A DNA stretch of 64,000 nucleotides from Paenibacillus arenosi (GCF_014841135.1 NZ_JACYTN010000001.1:434001-498000), one strand, 5' to 3'. Positions 16,609 through 25,661 are shown, counted from the first letter of the stretch. The notes: a model not told the origin generated them from the letters alone. Numbers and translations are program-made.

Positions 16609-17469
16609 ATGTCGATACAATGGTTTCCTGGGCATATGACAAGAGCACGTAGGCAGATTCAAGATAAGCTGAAGCTTATTGATGTAGTCATTGAGCTATT
16701 GGACGCGCGCTTGCCGCTTTCCAGCCGAAATCCAATGATCCATGAGATTCTTGGTGATAAACCAAGATTGATCATTATGAACAAGTGCGATTTGGCTGAT
16801 CCAGAAGTGACTGCAAAATGGTTGGAAGTCTTTCGTAAAGAAGGGCATGCAGCGATTCCAGTGGACGCTTCGTCTGGATATAATATTCAGAACATCCAAG
16901 TGGAAGCACGTAAGCTGCTGGAAGCGAAGTTTGAGCGCCTAATAGCTAAAGGATTGAAGCCACGACCTATTCGTGCTCTTATCGTAGGTATTCCGAACGT
17001 TGGTAAATCCACATTGATCAATAAGCTGGCGGGTAGACAAGTTGCTGCTACGGGCGATCGTCCAGGTGTAACGAAAGGCCAACAATGGATTCGGGTAGGT
17101 TCTGAAATGGAGCTGCTTGATACGCCGGGTATTTTGTGGCCTAAATTCGAGGACCAGATGGTTGGTTATCGTTTGGCGGCTACCGGGGCAATTAAAGATC
17201 AAGTGTTGAATGTGGAAGATATTGCCTTCTATGCACTGGAGTTTATGTCTGCTCATTATTTGGAACGCCTTAAAGAGCGTTTCGAATTGGAAACGCCACT
17301 TCATGATATTGAGGATCCGAACGAGATTGTCTCTATTATGGAGGAAATCGGACGTAAGCGTGGTTGCTTGGTCAGTGGTGGGCGCGTCGATCTTGAGAAG
17401 GTTTCAGGCATTATTTTGCGTGAGCTTCGAGCAGGCAAGATGGGGCAAGTTACGTTGGAACATCCTTGA
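16609..17469 (+). CDS. rbgA: Ribosome biogenesis GTPase RbgA (YlqF)
   Basis: A 286-residue circularly permuted GTPase that drives late 50S assembly, including the incorporation of L16. The permutation is evident: the NKCD (G4) motif at residues 58-61 comes before the P-loop GIPNVGKS (127-134) and the DTPG (G3) motif. The N-terminal [13 protein letters not shown] and the C-terminal helical domain are characteristic. AGGGAGGTGG lies upstream of the ATG. Followed by a terminator. Confidence 0.97.
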   Translation: MSIQWFPGHMTRARRQIQDKLKLIDVVIELLDARLPLSSRNPMIHEILGDKPRLIIMNKCDLADPEVTAKWLEVFRKEGHAAIPVDASSGYNIQNIQVEARKLLEAKFERLIAKGLKPRPIRALIVGIPNVGKSTLINKLAGRQVAATGDRPGVTKGQQWIRVGSEMELLDTPGILWPKFEDQMVGYRLAATGAIKDQVLNVEDIAFYALEFMSAHYLERLKERFELETPLHDIEDPNEIVSIMEEIGRKRGCLVSGGRVDLEKVSGIILRELRAGKMGQVTLEHP

Positions 17470-17500
17470 TGTACGATTGCAATAAAATATGCTTTTCAGT

Positions 17501-17533
17501 AAGCTGCTTCGCCATTGGGTGGGCAGCTTTTTG
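17501..17533 (+). terminator. Terminator after rbgA
   Basis: AAGCTGC (17501-17507) pairs with GCAGCTT (17523-17529) and runs into further Ts; a few more pairs form in the loop. Confidence 0.65.
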
Positions 17534-17703
17534 TGTTGGTCTGGGGCACCTAGAGAGTACTGCGGATTGATGTTGAATCATTTTCATGTAGCATTTGTGA
17601 ACAACCCTTGTTACTATCAATTGGGAATGGTTCGAATGAATGTTCATTTGTTTATCTAACAATAGGAACTCGTTATAGACATAGATGGTTAGGGGGAAGT
17701 TGG

Positions 17704-18096
17704 GTGAAGAAAGTGCTCATCTATATGCTCTGGCTGATAGGAGCTATCGTATTTATTTATTTTGGACATAAAGGTGTACGGATCATGACTCAATGGGCAC
17801 AAAAGGGTGATTTTGTTGAGTTGACAATCGTAGCAAAAGTACTATTTTCAGCTTTAGGTGGAGCTTTGCTCGTCTGGATAGGAGGAGCAAGACGTAAAAA
17901 GCCAACAAACTGGAAGTTATTTTATGTGATTACGATGCCATGCTTACTTATTGCTTTAGTGCCAATTATGTGGATGCATATACCGTTGAATTGGTCATGG
18001 TTGTATCCTTTGTATCATGATGTATATGTATACTACTTTGGGCTAGTTGCTGGTTATTCTTATTGCAAAGCATTATTTCGTTCTCAGGATCACTAA
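17704..18096 (+). CDS. Unknown four-helix membrane protein
   Basis: A 130-residue hydrophobic protein with about four predicted membrane spans (LIYMLWLIGAIVFIYF; VLFSALGGALLVWIGG; YVITMPCLLIALVPIMW; a weaker one near YVYYFGLVAGY) and basic loops. The GTG at 17704 is chosen because AGGGGG lies seven bases upstream; the frame is open another 96 bases, but that part reads as non-coding. No family recognised. It lies alone between rbgA and rnhB, with a terminator before it. Confidence 0.6.
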   Translation: MKKVLIYMLWLIGAIVFIYFGHKGVRIMTQWAQKGDFVELTIVAKVLFSALGGALLVWIGGARRKKPTNWKLFYVITMPCLLIALVPIMWMHIPLNWSWLYPLYHDVYVYYFGLVAGYSYCKALFRSQDH

Positions 18097-18235
18097 GCCC
18101 CAGCATGTGGAATGTTTGTAAGGGTTGAGTGAACACGGGATTACATATACAATATAAGTCTGTAAATCGAGCGTTTTGTAGACTCCGTAAGTTGGTGTTT
18201 TGTTCGTAAGGTACAAATGGCAGGGGGAAACGATT

Positions 18236-18898
18236 GTGGGTGCGAAACGATCGTCTGCGTCTGAAGCAGAGGTTATCGATCTGTTGGCTTTGGAGCGTGA
18301 AGCTTGGTCAGCAGGCTATGAAGCGATAGCAGGTATTGATGAGGTGGGGCGTGGCTGTTTATTTGGTGATGTGGTAGCAGCTGCCGTCATTTTGCCTCGT
18401 GATTGGCAGTTAGAGGGGATAAATGATTCGAAGAAATTGTCAGAGAAGAAGCGGGAAGCGCTCTATGAGGACATTATTGCAAATGCTGTTGCGTGGTCAG
18501 TCGCGCATATGGATGCGAAAGCAATCGATGAGCTGAATATAAAGCAAGCAACCCGTTTGGCGATGAAAACAGCTGTTGAACAATTGAAAATTGCACCAGA
18601 CATGCTATTTATCGATGCTGAAAAAATACAAGTAGATGTACCACAAAAATCTCTTATTAAAGGTGACGCGACGAGCCAATCCATCGCCGCAGCATCCATT
18701 ATTGCGAAGGTGACAAGAGATCGATTGTGCAGCAAGGAATGGAATGAGTTGTACCCTGAGTATGGAATAGCCGTACATAAGGGTTATGGAACAAAAGCGC
18801 ACTATGCAGCGTTGGATGAGTATGGGCCGACAAAGATGCATCGCAGAACGTTTTTGAAGAAGTGGGAAGAGACGAAGACGCAGCTGACGTTGTTTTAA
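18236..18898 (+). CDS. rnhB: Ribonuclease HII
   Basis: Removes misincorporated ribonucleotides and RNA from RNA-DNA hybrids. The 220-residue protein has the GIDEVGRG signature with catalytic Asp35 and Glu36, the later SIIAKVTRDR and IDAEK segments with further acidic residues, and the HKGYGTKAHYAAL box. The GTG at 18236 is preferred: AGGGGG sits eight bases upstream. A TTG at 18200 is open but lacks a ribosome site. Its stop codon lies in the loop of the terminator hairpin that ends the transcript. Confidence 0.96.
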   Translation: MGAKRSSASEAEVIDLLALEREAWSAGYEAIAGIDEVGRGCLFGDVVAAAVILPRDWQLEGINDSKKLSEKKREALYEDIIANAVAWSVAHMDAKAIDELNIKQATRLAMKTAVEQLKIAPDMLFIDAEKIQVDVPQKSLIKGDATSQSIAAASIIAKVTRDRLCSKEWNELYPEYGIAVHKGYGTKAHYAALDEYGPTKMHRRTFLKKWEETKTQLTLF

Positions 18899-18915
18899 AC
18901 AGGCTGCGTCTTTTG
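18875..18915 (+). terminator. Terminator overlapping the end of rnhB
   Basis: AAGACGCAGC (18875-18884, inside the rnhB coding end) pairs perfectly with GCTGCGTCTT (18903-18912), followed by TTG. The stop codon is in the loop. Confidence 0.65.
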
Positions 18916-18989
18916 TATGTTCATTTATTATTTATGATATATCTGCCGATATATAGGATAGTGATGCTGCAAGTATCGGAGGGTTATGG

Positions 18990-20984
18990 TTGAATATATC
19001 ACATTTGGTGCGAGGGATGACTGGGGAGGCGAAACCCGGAGACTCGCGAGCGTTAGAGCTTCGTTCTGGACAAGTTGTACGCGGTGTAGTAATGAGTGTA
19101 TCGGAAAATGGACAAGAAGCAGTTGTTCAAATAAATGGTGTGCCAGTCAAAGCGGTGCTTGAAACACCTATGCGCCCAGGTCAGACGACTTGGATGCAAG
19201 TGCAAGGCCAACAAGAAGACGGGCTTATTATGTTAAAGCAATCAGAAGCTCATTCTTCACAGCCGCTGCCAACGATAGGGGATGCACTTAAGCAAGCTGG
19301 GCTTCCAGATGAGCCTTGGGCACGTACGATACTGCGCGATTTGCAGAAGAGTGGAATCCCGTTGACGAGAGAAACGATGGCGCAGTTGTCAAAGGTAATG
19401 GCAATGAAGCCTGACGGTGTGGCAATGGATGAGTGGGTGCAAACGGCTGCGCTGGCTCTGAAGCGTAATTTGCCGTTGACTGCAGAGACGATGCGAGGTT
19501 TGCAAACGGTTCTATTTGGCAGACCGATGCATGATATGCTGACGCAGCTGACACGCAGCAGCGAAGCTTGGCTTCAATCATCGGCTTCTTCTGGAACGTC
19601 TGCGATGACAGGTGCAGTGAAAGATGCGCTTGCACTTGTTCGTACGCTGGTAGCAATGATGCCGAATCCTACAAATAGTGGGGATTTGATGGACAATGGC
19701 GGTAGTTCGGCACGTGGTGGACACTCTTCGGTCGCTGCTGGAACAACAGGGCCTCTTACTACGTCATCGAATGGTAATACGGGCAGTGGTACACAGACTG
19801 GGGCACAGTCCGCTGGTATTTCACAATCTTCGAGTGCGGCGCAGACAGGAGCGGGAGCAGGTGCTGCAACAAATAGTGGTGCCCAAAATACGGCTCAAGG
19901 TACGGCAAATGGTTCGGCAGCTGGGGGAGTAGCTCAAGCAGGAGCGGGAGCCAATGCTGCAAGTGGTACCGCTACGCCTGCCACTGGTGGCGCGGCGGGA
20001 AGTACAGCTCCTGCGATGCCAACTGGCGCAGGAGCTGCTGGCAACGCCCAGCCAGCTGAAGCTGGGCTGGCTGGGCGTCAAGCTGCGGGATCCACACCTA
20101 CTGGTGATGGTGCGGATCCCGCAGCACAGCGCCCGATAAGCGCTCCATCCAATGGAGGCGCGCTTATCGGGCGTATGTTGACGCTGCTCGGCGTATCGCA
20201 TGAGCAGCAAGTGCAGCGCGCGCTGCTGCACAGCGCAGCAGGCGCTGCACAGGCGGCGCCGCAGGCAGATGCGCCGCCTGCGAGCGCGAGCAGCACAGCC
20301 GCACCACAGCAGCAGGCTGCGCCTGCAGGTGCGGACAGCGCTCGCGCTGGCGTGCCTATGGCACGCCTAGGGGCGGAGGCCGCGCAAGCAGCAGCTGCCC
20401 CATTGCCAGCGGCAGCCGCGCAGAGCGCCGCTCCGGCTGTCGCTACAGAGTCGCTGAAGAGCGCGCTGCTTCAGCTTCTCCAACACGAGCAGCTGCCGCC
20501 AGCTGTACGCGATGCGGCCCAGCAGCTCGTGCAAAATATAACGGGACAGCAACTGCTCTTAACGAGCGATCGGTCATTGCCATTTGCACATGTCACCTTG
20601 CACGTCCCGTTTGTAACGCCTGATGGGCGTCAAACAGCAGCTGTGCATATCCAAGCTCGCCAAGGTCGCAAGGGCGAGCTTGATGCAGACAACTGCCGTT
20701 TGTGGTTTGACTTGGATCTGAAAGCACTCGGACATACGGTTGTTGATGTTAATGTGGTTGACAAGCTCGTTGCTTTGAATATTCATCATCCGAGCGAGCA
20801 GGTGCAAGAAGCACTGCAAGGCTACCGTGAAGAAATTGATCAAGCGCTGGTAAGCATCGGGTATCAATTGTCGGCATTCCGAGTGCAGGCGCCTCCTGAG
20901 AAGCATGCGGATACAGCGGAAGTAAATCGTACGCTCGATTCGTATTCACCGACTCCGTACAAAGGGGTGGATCTGCGCATATGA
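18990..20984 (+). CDS. ylqG: YlqG-like protein with FliK-type C-terminal domain
   Basis: A 664-residue protein in the ylqG position of Bacillales. The N-terminal ~100 residues form a beta-rich domain (LRSGQVVRGVVMSVSENG), residues ~100-220 are helical, ~230-490 are a low-complexity Ala/Gly/Ser/Gln/Thr linker, and ~500-640 resemble the C-terminal Flg_hook domain of FliK (VTLHVPFVTPDGRQTAAVH, LGHTVVDVNVVDKLVALNIH, ALVSIGYQLSAFRV). FliK measures hook length and interacts with the FlhB tail, and the next gene encodes an FlhB-tail-like protein, so a role in export switching is a reasonable inference but not proven. The TTG start has GGAGG seven bases upstream. The linker DNA is much more GC-rich than its surroundings and holds several inverted repeats. 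Confidence 0.72.
   Translation: MNISHLVRGMTGEAKPGDSRALELRSGQVVRGVVMSVSENGQEAVVQINGVPVKAVLETPMRPGQTTWMQVQGQQEDGLIMLKQSEAHSSQPLPTIGDALKQAGLPDEPWARTILRDLQKSGIPLTRETMAQLSKVMAMKPDGVAMDEWVQTAALALKRNLPLTAETMRGLQTVLFGRPMHDMLTQLTRSSEAWLQSSASSGTSAMTGAVKDALALVRTLVAMMPNPTNSGDLMDNGGSSARGGHSSVAAGTTGPLTTSSNGNTGSGTQTGAQSAGISQSSSAAQTGAGAGAATNSGAQNTAQGTANGSAAGGVAQAGAGANAASGTATPATGGAAGSTAPAMPTGAGAAGNAQPAEAGLAGRQAAGSTPTGDGADPAAQRPISAPSNGGALIGRMLTLLGVSHEQQVQRALLHSAAGAAQAAPQADAPPASASSTAAPQQQAAPAGADSARAGVPMARLGAEAAQAAAAPLPAAAAQSAAPAVATESLKSALLQLLQHEQLPPAVRDAAQQLVQNITGQQLLLTSDRSLPFAHVTLHVPFVTPDGRQTAAVHIQARQGRKGELDADNCRLWFDLDLKALGHTVVDVNVVDKLVALNIHHPSEQVQEALQGYREEIDQALVSIGYQLSAFRVQAPPEKHADTAEVNRTLDSYSPTPYKGVDLRI
20044..20367 (+). 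repeat. Cluster of five inverted repeats inside ylqG
   Basis: Perfect arms: 20044-20056/20066-20078 (13 bp), 20082-20093/20114-20125 (12 bp), 20130-20143/20160-20173 (14 bp), 20250-20259/20271-20280 (10 bp) and 20349-20356/20360-20367 (8 bp). The arms differ in sequence from hairpin to hairpin, so they are not copies of one element. All lie in the low-complexity linker and keep the reading frame open. Confidence 0.9.
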
Positions 20985-21295
20985 GTCGCAAGTCATCAAC
21001 ATCAACCCCGCAGAAACGGGGCAAGGCGGTTGCGCTTTCCTATGAGCCTGGGCAAGCTACAGCACCTGTTGTCGTTGCCAAAGGGCAAGGGCTATTAGCA
21101 GAGCGCATCGTAGCTACGGCTGTCGAAAATGGTGTCCCGATTCAAGAGGATGCCTCTCTCGTGGAAGTTCTTTCTAAGCTTGATCTGGATCAGCAGATTC
21201 CTGCTGAGTTGTATCAACTTGTAGCAGAAGTACTCACATTTGTTTATCGTTCTGATCAACGTGCAGCGAAGGGATGGGTGCGAGCGGATGACTGA
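20981..21295 (+). CDS. ylqH: YlqH, FlhB C-terminal-domain homologue
   Basis: A 104-residue soluble protein matching the cytoplasmic C-terminal domain of FlhB/YscU. Compare VAKGQGLLAERIVATAVENGVPI...QLVAEVLTFVYR with VIAKGQDYVALRIKDIAKEHGVAM...QAVAEVLAYVYK in the flhB product of this same window. The autocleavage NPTH motif is absent: at that place the protein reads QKRGKAVALSYEPG, and no membrane part exists. Related single-domain proteins (FlhX/HP1575 in epsilon-proteobacteria) can stand in for the cleaved FlhB tail. The start overlaps the ylqG stop (ATGA), so the two are coupled. Confidence 0.85.
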   Translation: MSRKSSTSTPQKRGKAVALSYEPGQATAPVVVAKGQGLLAERIVATAVENGVPIQEDASLVEVLSKLDLDQQIPAELYQLVAEVLTFVYRSDQRAAKGWVRADD

Positions 21296-21695
21296 ACGGA
21301 GGCAACCGTCGACTAGAGGTGTCCAAAGAAACCGTCGTGAAATAGGAAAACATGCGGAGCAGCAAGCAGAGCAGCATATCACGCAAATGGGTTGGACGGT
21401 AGTCGAGCGCAATTGGCGCTGTCGTCAGGGAGAGTTGGATTTGATTGCTCGAGATGGCGAGTGGTGGGTGTTCATTGAAGTTCGGAGCCGTACGGAAGGT
21501 GGTTCGTTCGGCACGGCTCGGGAAGCGATAGATGTTCGCAAACAGCAGCAAGTGAGAGCTATAGTCGAACAGTATATTCATCGGACTCGTCTATATGAAG
21601 CGAAGATTCGATGTGATGCCATTATCATTACGTATCCGAAGCAAGGGGATGGAGATACAGTACTGGAACTAGAGCATATTGAACATGCATTTTAA
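21288..21695 (+). CDS. yraN: YraN family (UPF0102) endonuclease-fold protein
   Basis: A 135-residue protein of the YraN family, which has a restriction-endonuclease-like fold and no settled role, possibly linked to DNA uptake or repair because it often neighbours rnhB, dprA and comM, as here. The family pattern is plain: GKHAEQQAEQHITQMGW, ERNWRCRQGELDLIARDGEWWVFIEVRSR (putative active site Glu, Asp, Glu-x-Arg) and GTAREAID. The start at 21288 overlaps the end of ylqH by 8 bases; an earlier TTG in frame adds residues foreign to the family. Confidence 0.88.
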   Translation: MTERRQPSTRGVQRNRREIGKHAEQQAEQHITQMGWTVVERNWRCRQGELDLIARDGEWWVFIEVRSRTEGGSFGTAREAIDVRKQQQVRAIVEQYIHRTRLYEAKIRCDAIIITYPKQGDGDTVLELEHIEHAF

Positions 21696-21925
21696 ATATA
21701 GTTCTAGTTCTGACACTTATCAGAGATTCTATGGATAGAGATATGAAGTATGAACTGTGAAGCATGAACGTCAACGTATGCACTATGATGTATTTATGAA
21801 CTGTAAAGAGTGAATTACAATACATTAGGCGGCAAGGATCTTATCTTTTGTTCGGTCTATTCTATGTGAAAAGTAGCAGGAGGCGGCCGTGTGCTTCTGT
21901 CAACATACACTCATTTGAATTAGGA

Positions 21926-21977
21926 ATACGCCGCTATTGACAGCATGGATGGTTACTGTCAATAGCGGCGTATTTTA
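21926..21977 (+). terminator. Perfect 18-bp hairpin, bidirectional terminator candidate
   Basis: ATACGCCGCTATTGACAG (21926-21943) pairs without mismatch with CTGTCAATAGCGGCGTAT (21956-21973) around a 12-base loop, followed by TTTT. It lies 230 bases after yraN. It may end the ylqG-ylqH-yraN transcript. The T run is short, and no matching tract exists on the other strand. Confidence 0.6.
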
Positions 21978-22448
21978 AAATTAGCTCGGTTTGATATGAA
22001 GCAGTATATTGAATCGCAAAATAACAGCAGCTTGGATGTTGCATCAACATATTGGTAATATTGTTCTAGTTGTTTAATCTATTCTTCGTGATCTCAATGT
22101 AAGTTTGAGCTTCGTGTTCATCTATAATCCGCAATTTATTTTTCAAATAGGTAGACTACCTCTAATGGGTGCTGTTGACGTTACTTGCGCTGTATCGCCC
22201 ATTTTAAAAAGATAACGGGTGTAGATGAGCTTAATTTAGCCAAACTGAAGCATATACTTACTCTTTCTGACGAAAAGCGCTGTGACACCCGTTACTATTC
22301 AAAACTCGTCCATTTTAACACAATAGGCTCTACTGCACTCGTTAGAGTGATTACGATAGCCGTAGTATTCAGGTTGTCTATAATACAAACCCGCTGGCTC
22401 TATTACAACACCAGAATTACTCTTACATACATGAACGTTTGAAATACA
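21978..22448. other. AT-rich gap between yraN and comM, possibly decayed coding sequence
   Basis: No intact gene is supported. On the minus strand a coding-like stretch (LRIIDEHEAQTYIEITKNR, about 22079-22135) runs into a stop, while the next frame continues with IKQLEQYYQYVDATSKLL (about 22022-22077); together they read like one helical protein broken by a frameshift. A 10-bp inverted repeat TAACGGGTGT/ACACCCGTTA lies near 22213-22313 with a loop of about 80 bases. A plus-strand frame at 22185-22442 looks like chance. Confidence 0.3.
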
Positions 22449-23996
22449 TTATGCAGGTCTATCCAGCTTGCGATAGCTGATCGCTTCTGCTAAATGTCCG
22501 ATTTCGATCTGTTCGCAATCTTCTAAATCTGCAATTGTTCGTGCGAGCTTGAGAATACGATCGTGAGCACGAATGCTTAGCCCAAGTTCATCATACACCT
22601 GTTGAAGCATAGTAGATGACGCTGTAGAAAGGGCGCAATACTGCTGGAGCCAAGAACCTCTTAATTCGCTGTTGAAGCGTAATGGCAAATGACGATAGCG
22701 GTGCAACTGCCTTTCGTGAGCTAGCATGACCTGTTCCCGCAATTGAGCGGAATCGATCACTTTGTTATTGGTGGCGTGCAATGAGATGCGAGGTACTTCT
22801 AGCTGCATGTCAATTCGATCTAATAAGGGCCCTGATAGGCGCGAGCGATAATGATGCAGGCGTGCGGGTGTACAAGTGCATATAGAGTGTTCAGTAGCTT
22901 GAAAATGGCCGCAAGGACAAGGATTCATACTAGCAGCCAGCATAAAGTGCGCAGGGAAGCGATAAACGGCTCGTGTGCGGCTAATCGTGACATGCCGATC
23001 CTCGAGAGGCTGTCGCAATACTTCTAACGTCTGACGCGGAAATTCGGGTAGTTCGTCTAAAAACAATACACCTCGATGAGCGAGACTAATCTCCCCGGGC
23101 TTAGGAAAGCTTCCTCCGCCAATTAACCCAGCAGGAGAAATGGAATGGTGGGGAGAACGGAAAGGTCTCATCTGAATCAATCCTGTTGATGATTGCTCCC
23201 ATTTTCCAGAAACACTGTACAGCTTGGAAACTTCTAATGCTTCATCGTCAGTTAATAGGGGCAATATCGTAGGGAGACGGCGAATAAGCATTGTCTTCCC
23301 CGTTCCAGGTGGACCGCTAAGTAAGATGTTGTGCATCCCTGCAGCGGCAACGGTCATCGCACGTTTGGCATGTTCTTGACCTCGAACCTCCGCATAGTCT
23401 TCATGTCCGTCGTCCAGGTATCCGACTTTGGTCATGGATGGTAAATAGGAGGAATGAGGGGAGAACAACAGACTGGACAAGCTGCCGGCACTGTCCGTCA
23501 CCTGGCGTAATTGTGCTAATGTAGACAGGCTATAAACTTCTATTCCACTTACCAATACAGCTTCAGGTGCGTTGGCACTTGGAACGAGTACTTGTGTAAT
23601 GCCTTGTCTTCTCGCCTCATCAACTATTGACAATATTCCTGGGATGGGACGTGTCGTTCCGTCTAAGGCTAATTCACCTGCGACTAGCATATTGCGAAAA
23701 AGCGATAAATCCAGTTGTCCACTAGTACCAAGGATGCCAATTGCCATAGCCAAGTCGTAAGACGTTCCTTCTTTACGTAGATCAGCGGGGGCTAAATTGA
23801 TCGTTATGCGCTCTAAAGGAAATTTCCAGCCGCAATTGCGTACTGAACTGCGGACTCGATCGATAGACTCCCTCACTGCTGCATCAGGTAAGCCTACTAC
23901 TGCGACATGTGGTAGTCCAGAAGAAATATCAAATTCCATTTGAATCATGCGACCTTCGACCCCATATACAGCTGCACTCCATATACTTCCATACAT
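22449..23996 (-). CDS. comM: ComM/YifB-family AAA+ ATPase (Mg-chelatase-like)
   Basis: A 515-residue ring ATPase. In transformable bacteria ComM is a helicase that extends the displacement loop during integration of incoming DNA. An N-terminal Lon-protease-like domain (residues ~1-165, MYGSIWSAAVYGVEG) is followed by the AAA+ module with Walker A SGPPGTGKTML and Walker B GVLFLDELPEF, a zinc-like cysteine set (NPCPCGH...CTC), and the C-terminal Mg-chelatase domain. The ATG at 23996 fits the family; AGAGGTG lies about ten bases upstream. Three DNA-processing genes (yraN, comM, dprA) lie close together here, which supports a link to DNA uptake or recombination. Confidence 0.93.
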   Translation of the reverse strand: MYGSIWSAAVYGVEGRMIQMEFDISSGLPHVAVVGLPDAAVRESIDRVRSSVRNCGWKFPLERITINLAPADLRKEGTSYDLAMAIGILGTSGQLDLSLFRNMLVAGELALDGTTRPIPGILSIVDEARRQGITQVLVPSANAPEAVLVSGIEVYSLSTLAQLRQVTDSAGSLSSLLFSPHSSYLPSMTKVGYLDDGHEDYAEVRGQEHAKRAMTVAAAGMHNILLSGPPGTGKTMLIRRLPTILPLLTDDEALEVSKLYSVSGKWEQSSTGLIQMRPFRSPHHSISPAGLIGGGSFPKPGEISLAHRGVLFLDELPEFPRQTLEVLRQPLEDRHVTISRTRAVYRFPAHFMLAASMNPCPCGHFQATEHSICTCTPARLHHYRSRLSGPLLDRIDMQLEVPRISLHATNNKVIDSAQLREQVMLAHERQLHRYRHLPLRFNSELRGSWLQQYCALSTASSTMLQQVYDELGLSIRAHDRILKLARTIADLEDCEQIEIGHLAEAISYRKLDRPA

Positions 23997-24223
23997 AATA
24001 AAAAACACCTCTTCTTTCACATTCCAAATTGTAGTAAGGGAATGCGCAAGAAAGGTGCTTCCTTATCCAAGCGCGAATAATCTCAATTTGTGATATATTA
24101 TATGGAAGAAACGCATTTTTCGTCAACTAGCTGATAGATTTTTACTAGTTTTAGGGTAAATATCTGCTGTAAACGTATGCTAAATGAACTAAAAATAGTG
24201 ATCTATCTCATTGAGAGATGAAT

Positions 24224-24253
24224 TTGATATCAAACAAATGTGTATTTTGTAAT
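24224..24253 (+). promoter_or_regulatory. Candidate promoter of sucCD
   Basis: TTGATA (24224-24229), an 18-base spacer and TGTAAT (24248-24253), some 220 bases before sucC. The next plus-strand gene is sucC, so a long leader is implied. A second -10-like TACAAT at 24286 lacks a -35. Confidence 0.35.
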
Positions 24254-24263
24254 AATTATGGTA

Positions 24264-24277
24264 GGAAAGCGCTTTAA
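24264..24277 (+). promoter_or_regulatory. Candidate cre (CcpA) operator upstream of sucCD
   Basis: GGAAAGCGCTTTAA matches the cre consensus TGWAANCGNTNWCA at 12 of 14 positions and contains the symmetric core AAAGCGCTTT. It would lie just downstream of the start point of the promoter candidate at 24224-24253, a place where CcpA blocks transcription. Catabolite repression of the TCA-cycle sucCD genes is in keeping with Bacillus. Confidence 0.45.
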
Positions 24278-24474
24278 AAACATGTTACAATGTGTTCGGA
24301 TTGGTTGGAATTACCGTCCATTCCTTGACATGCACTAGTATTATTATTGCAGCAGACCTTAGTATTAACCGTTCCTCTGTTAACGACACAGTTGTCGAAA
24401 TATGCAAGGAGCATTTGCTTGGCTGCATAAGCATTATCATTCTAACCCATACGATTCGGATAGGGGGATGCACA

Positions 24475-25635
24475 ATGAATATCCATGAATATCAAGGCAA
24501 AGAAGTATTAAAACAATACGGCGTTGCTGTACCGAATGGTAAAGTTGCGTTCAGCGTGGATGAGGCCGTGCAAGCTGCAGAACAATTAGGTACATCAGTA
24601 GTTGTCGTTAAGGCTCAGATCCATGCAGGTGGCCGTGGTAAAGCAGGCGGTGTTAAAGTTGCGAAGAGCCTAGATGAAGTTCGTGCCTATGCAAGTGAAA
24701 TACTAGGTAAAGTGCTTGTTACACACCAAACTGGCCCTGAAGGTAAAGAGGTTAAGCGTCTCTTAATCGAAGAAGGGTGCGACATCAAGAAAGAATACTA
24801 TGTAGGTATCGTAGTAGACCGTGCGACAGGCCGCGTCGTTATGATGGGTTCTGAAGAAGGCGGTATGGATATTGAAGAGGTAGCTGAAAATACACCTGAA
24901 AAAATCATTAAAGTCGTAGTTGACCCAGCTGTAGGACTTCAAATGTTCCAAGCACGTAAGTTGGCTTATGACATTAATATCCCAGGAGAGCTTGTGAACA
25001 AAGCAGTTAAGTTCATGTTGGCTCTATACCAAGCTTTCGTAGATAAAGATTGCTCTATCGCAGAGATCAATCCTCTAGTTGTTACTGGCGATGGACAAGT
25101 TATGGCATTGGATGCGAAGTTGAACTTCGATTCCAACGCATTGTATCGCCATAAAGATATTTTAGAGTATCGTGATCTTGATGAAGAAGATGAGAAAGAA
25201 ATCGAAGCTTCCAAATTTGATTTGAGCTACATTGCACTAGACGGCAACATTGGCTGTATGGTTAATGGTGCAGGACTTGCAATGTCAACAATGGATATTA
25301 TTAAATATTATGGCGGCGAACCGGCTAACTTCCTTGATGTTGGGGGCGGCGCGACGACTGAGAAAGTAACAGAAGCGTTCAAGATCATTTTGTCTGATCC
25401 GAATGTTAAAGGTATTTTCGTTAATATCTTCGGCGGCATTATGCGTTGTGATGTTATTGCGAACGGTGTTGTTGAAGCGGCGAAGCAAGTTGGCTTGAGT
25501 CGTCCACTAGTCGTACGCTTGGAAGGTACGAACGTTGAGATTGGTAAACGCATCTTGAACGAATCCGGCCTGAACATTGTAGCAGCGGATTCCATGGCTG
25601 ACGGAGCGCAAAAAATTGTCGCTTTGGTTCAATAA
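24475..25635 (+). CDS. sucC: Succinyl-CoA synthetase beta subunit
   Basis: Together with SucD it converts succinyl-CoA, phosphate and ADP into succinate, CoA and ATP in the TCA cycle. The 386-residue protein begins with the characteristic [17 protein letters not shown], carries the ATP-grasp domain ([42 protein letters not shown]) and a C-terminal CoA-ligase domain ([35 protein letters not shown]). The ATG at 24475 has AGGGGG seven bases upstream; the frame is open for another ~180 bases but that part does not resemble the family. sucD follows after 26 bases. Confidence 0.97.
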   Translation: MNIHEYQGKEVLKQYGVAVPNGKVAFSVDEAVQAAEQLGTSVVVVKAQIHAGGRGKAGGVKVAKSLDEVRAYASEILGKVLVTHQTGPEGKEVKRLLIEEGCDIKKEYYVGIVVDRATGRVVMMGSEEGGMDIEEVAENTPEKIIKVVVDPAVGLQMFQARKLAYDINIPGELVNKAVKFMLALYQAFVDKDCSIAEINPLVVTGDGQVMALDAKLNFDSNALYRHKDILEYRDLDEEDEKEIEASKFDLSYIALDGNIGCMVNGAGLAMSTMDIIKYYGGEPANFLDVGGGATTEKVTEAFKIILSDPNVKGIFVNIFGGIMRCDVIANGVVEAAKQVGLSRPLVVRLEGTNVEIGKRILNESGLNIVAADSMADGAQKIVALVQ

Positions 25636-25661
25636 TCTGGCGAACGAGAGGTGGATGTGCG

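Noticed and set aside
21889-21923. Leader-peptide-like frame (GTG after AGGAGG) directly before the 18-bp hairpin, suggesting attenuation
   Set aside because: No plus-strand gene lies downstream to be regulated; the next gene is convergent. The ribosome site is probably chance or part of a decayed gene.
22185-22442. 85-codon plus-strand open frame in the yraN-comM gap
   Set aside because: It begins with a weak TTG without a ribosome site, and its composition follows the AT-rich surroundings. No conserved pattern.
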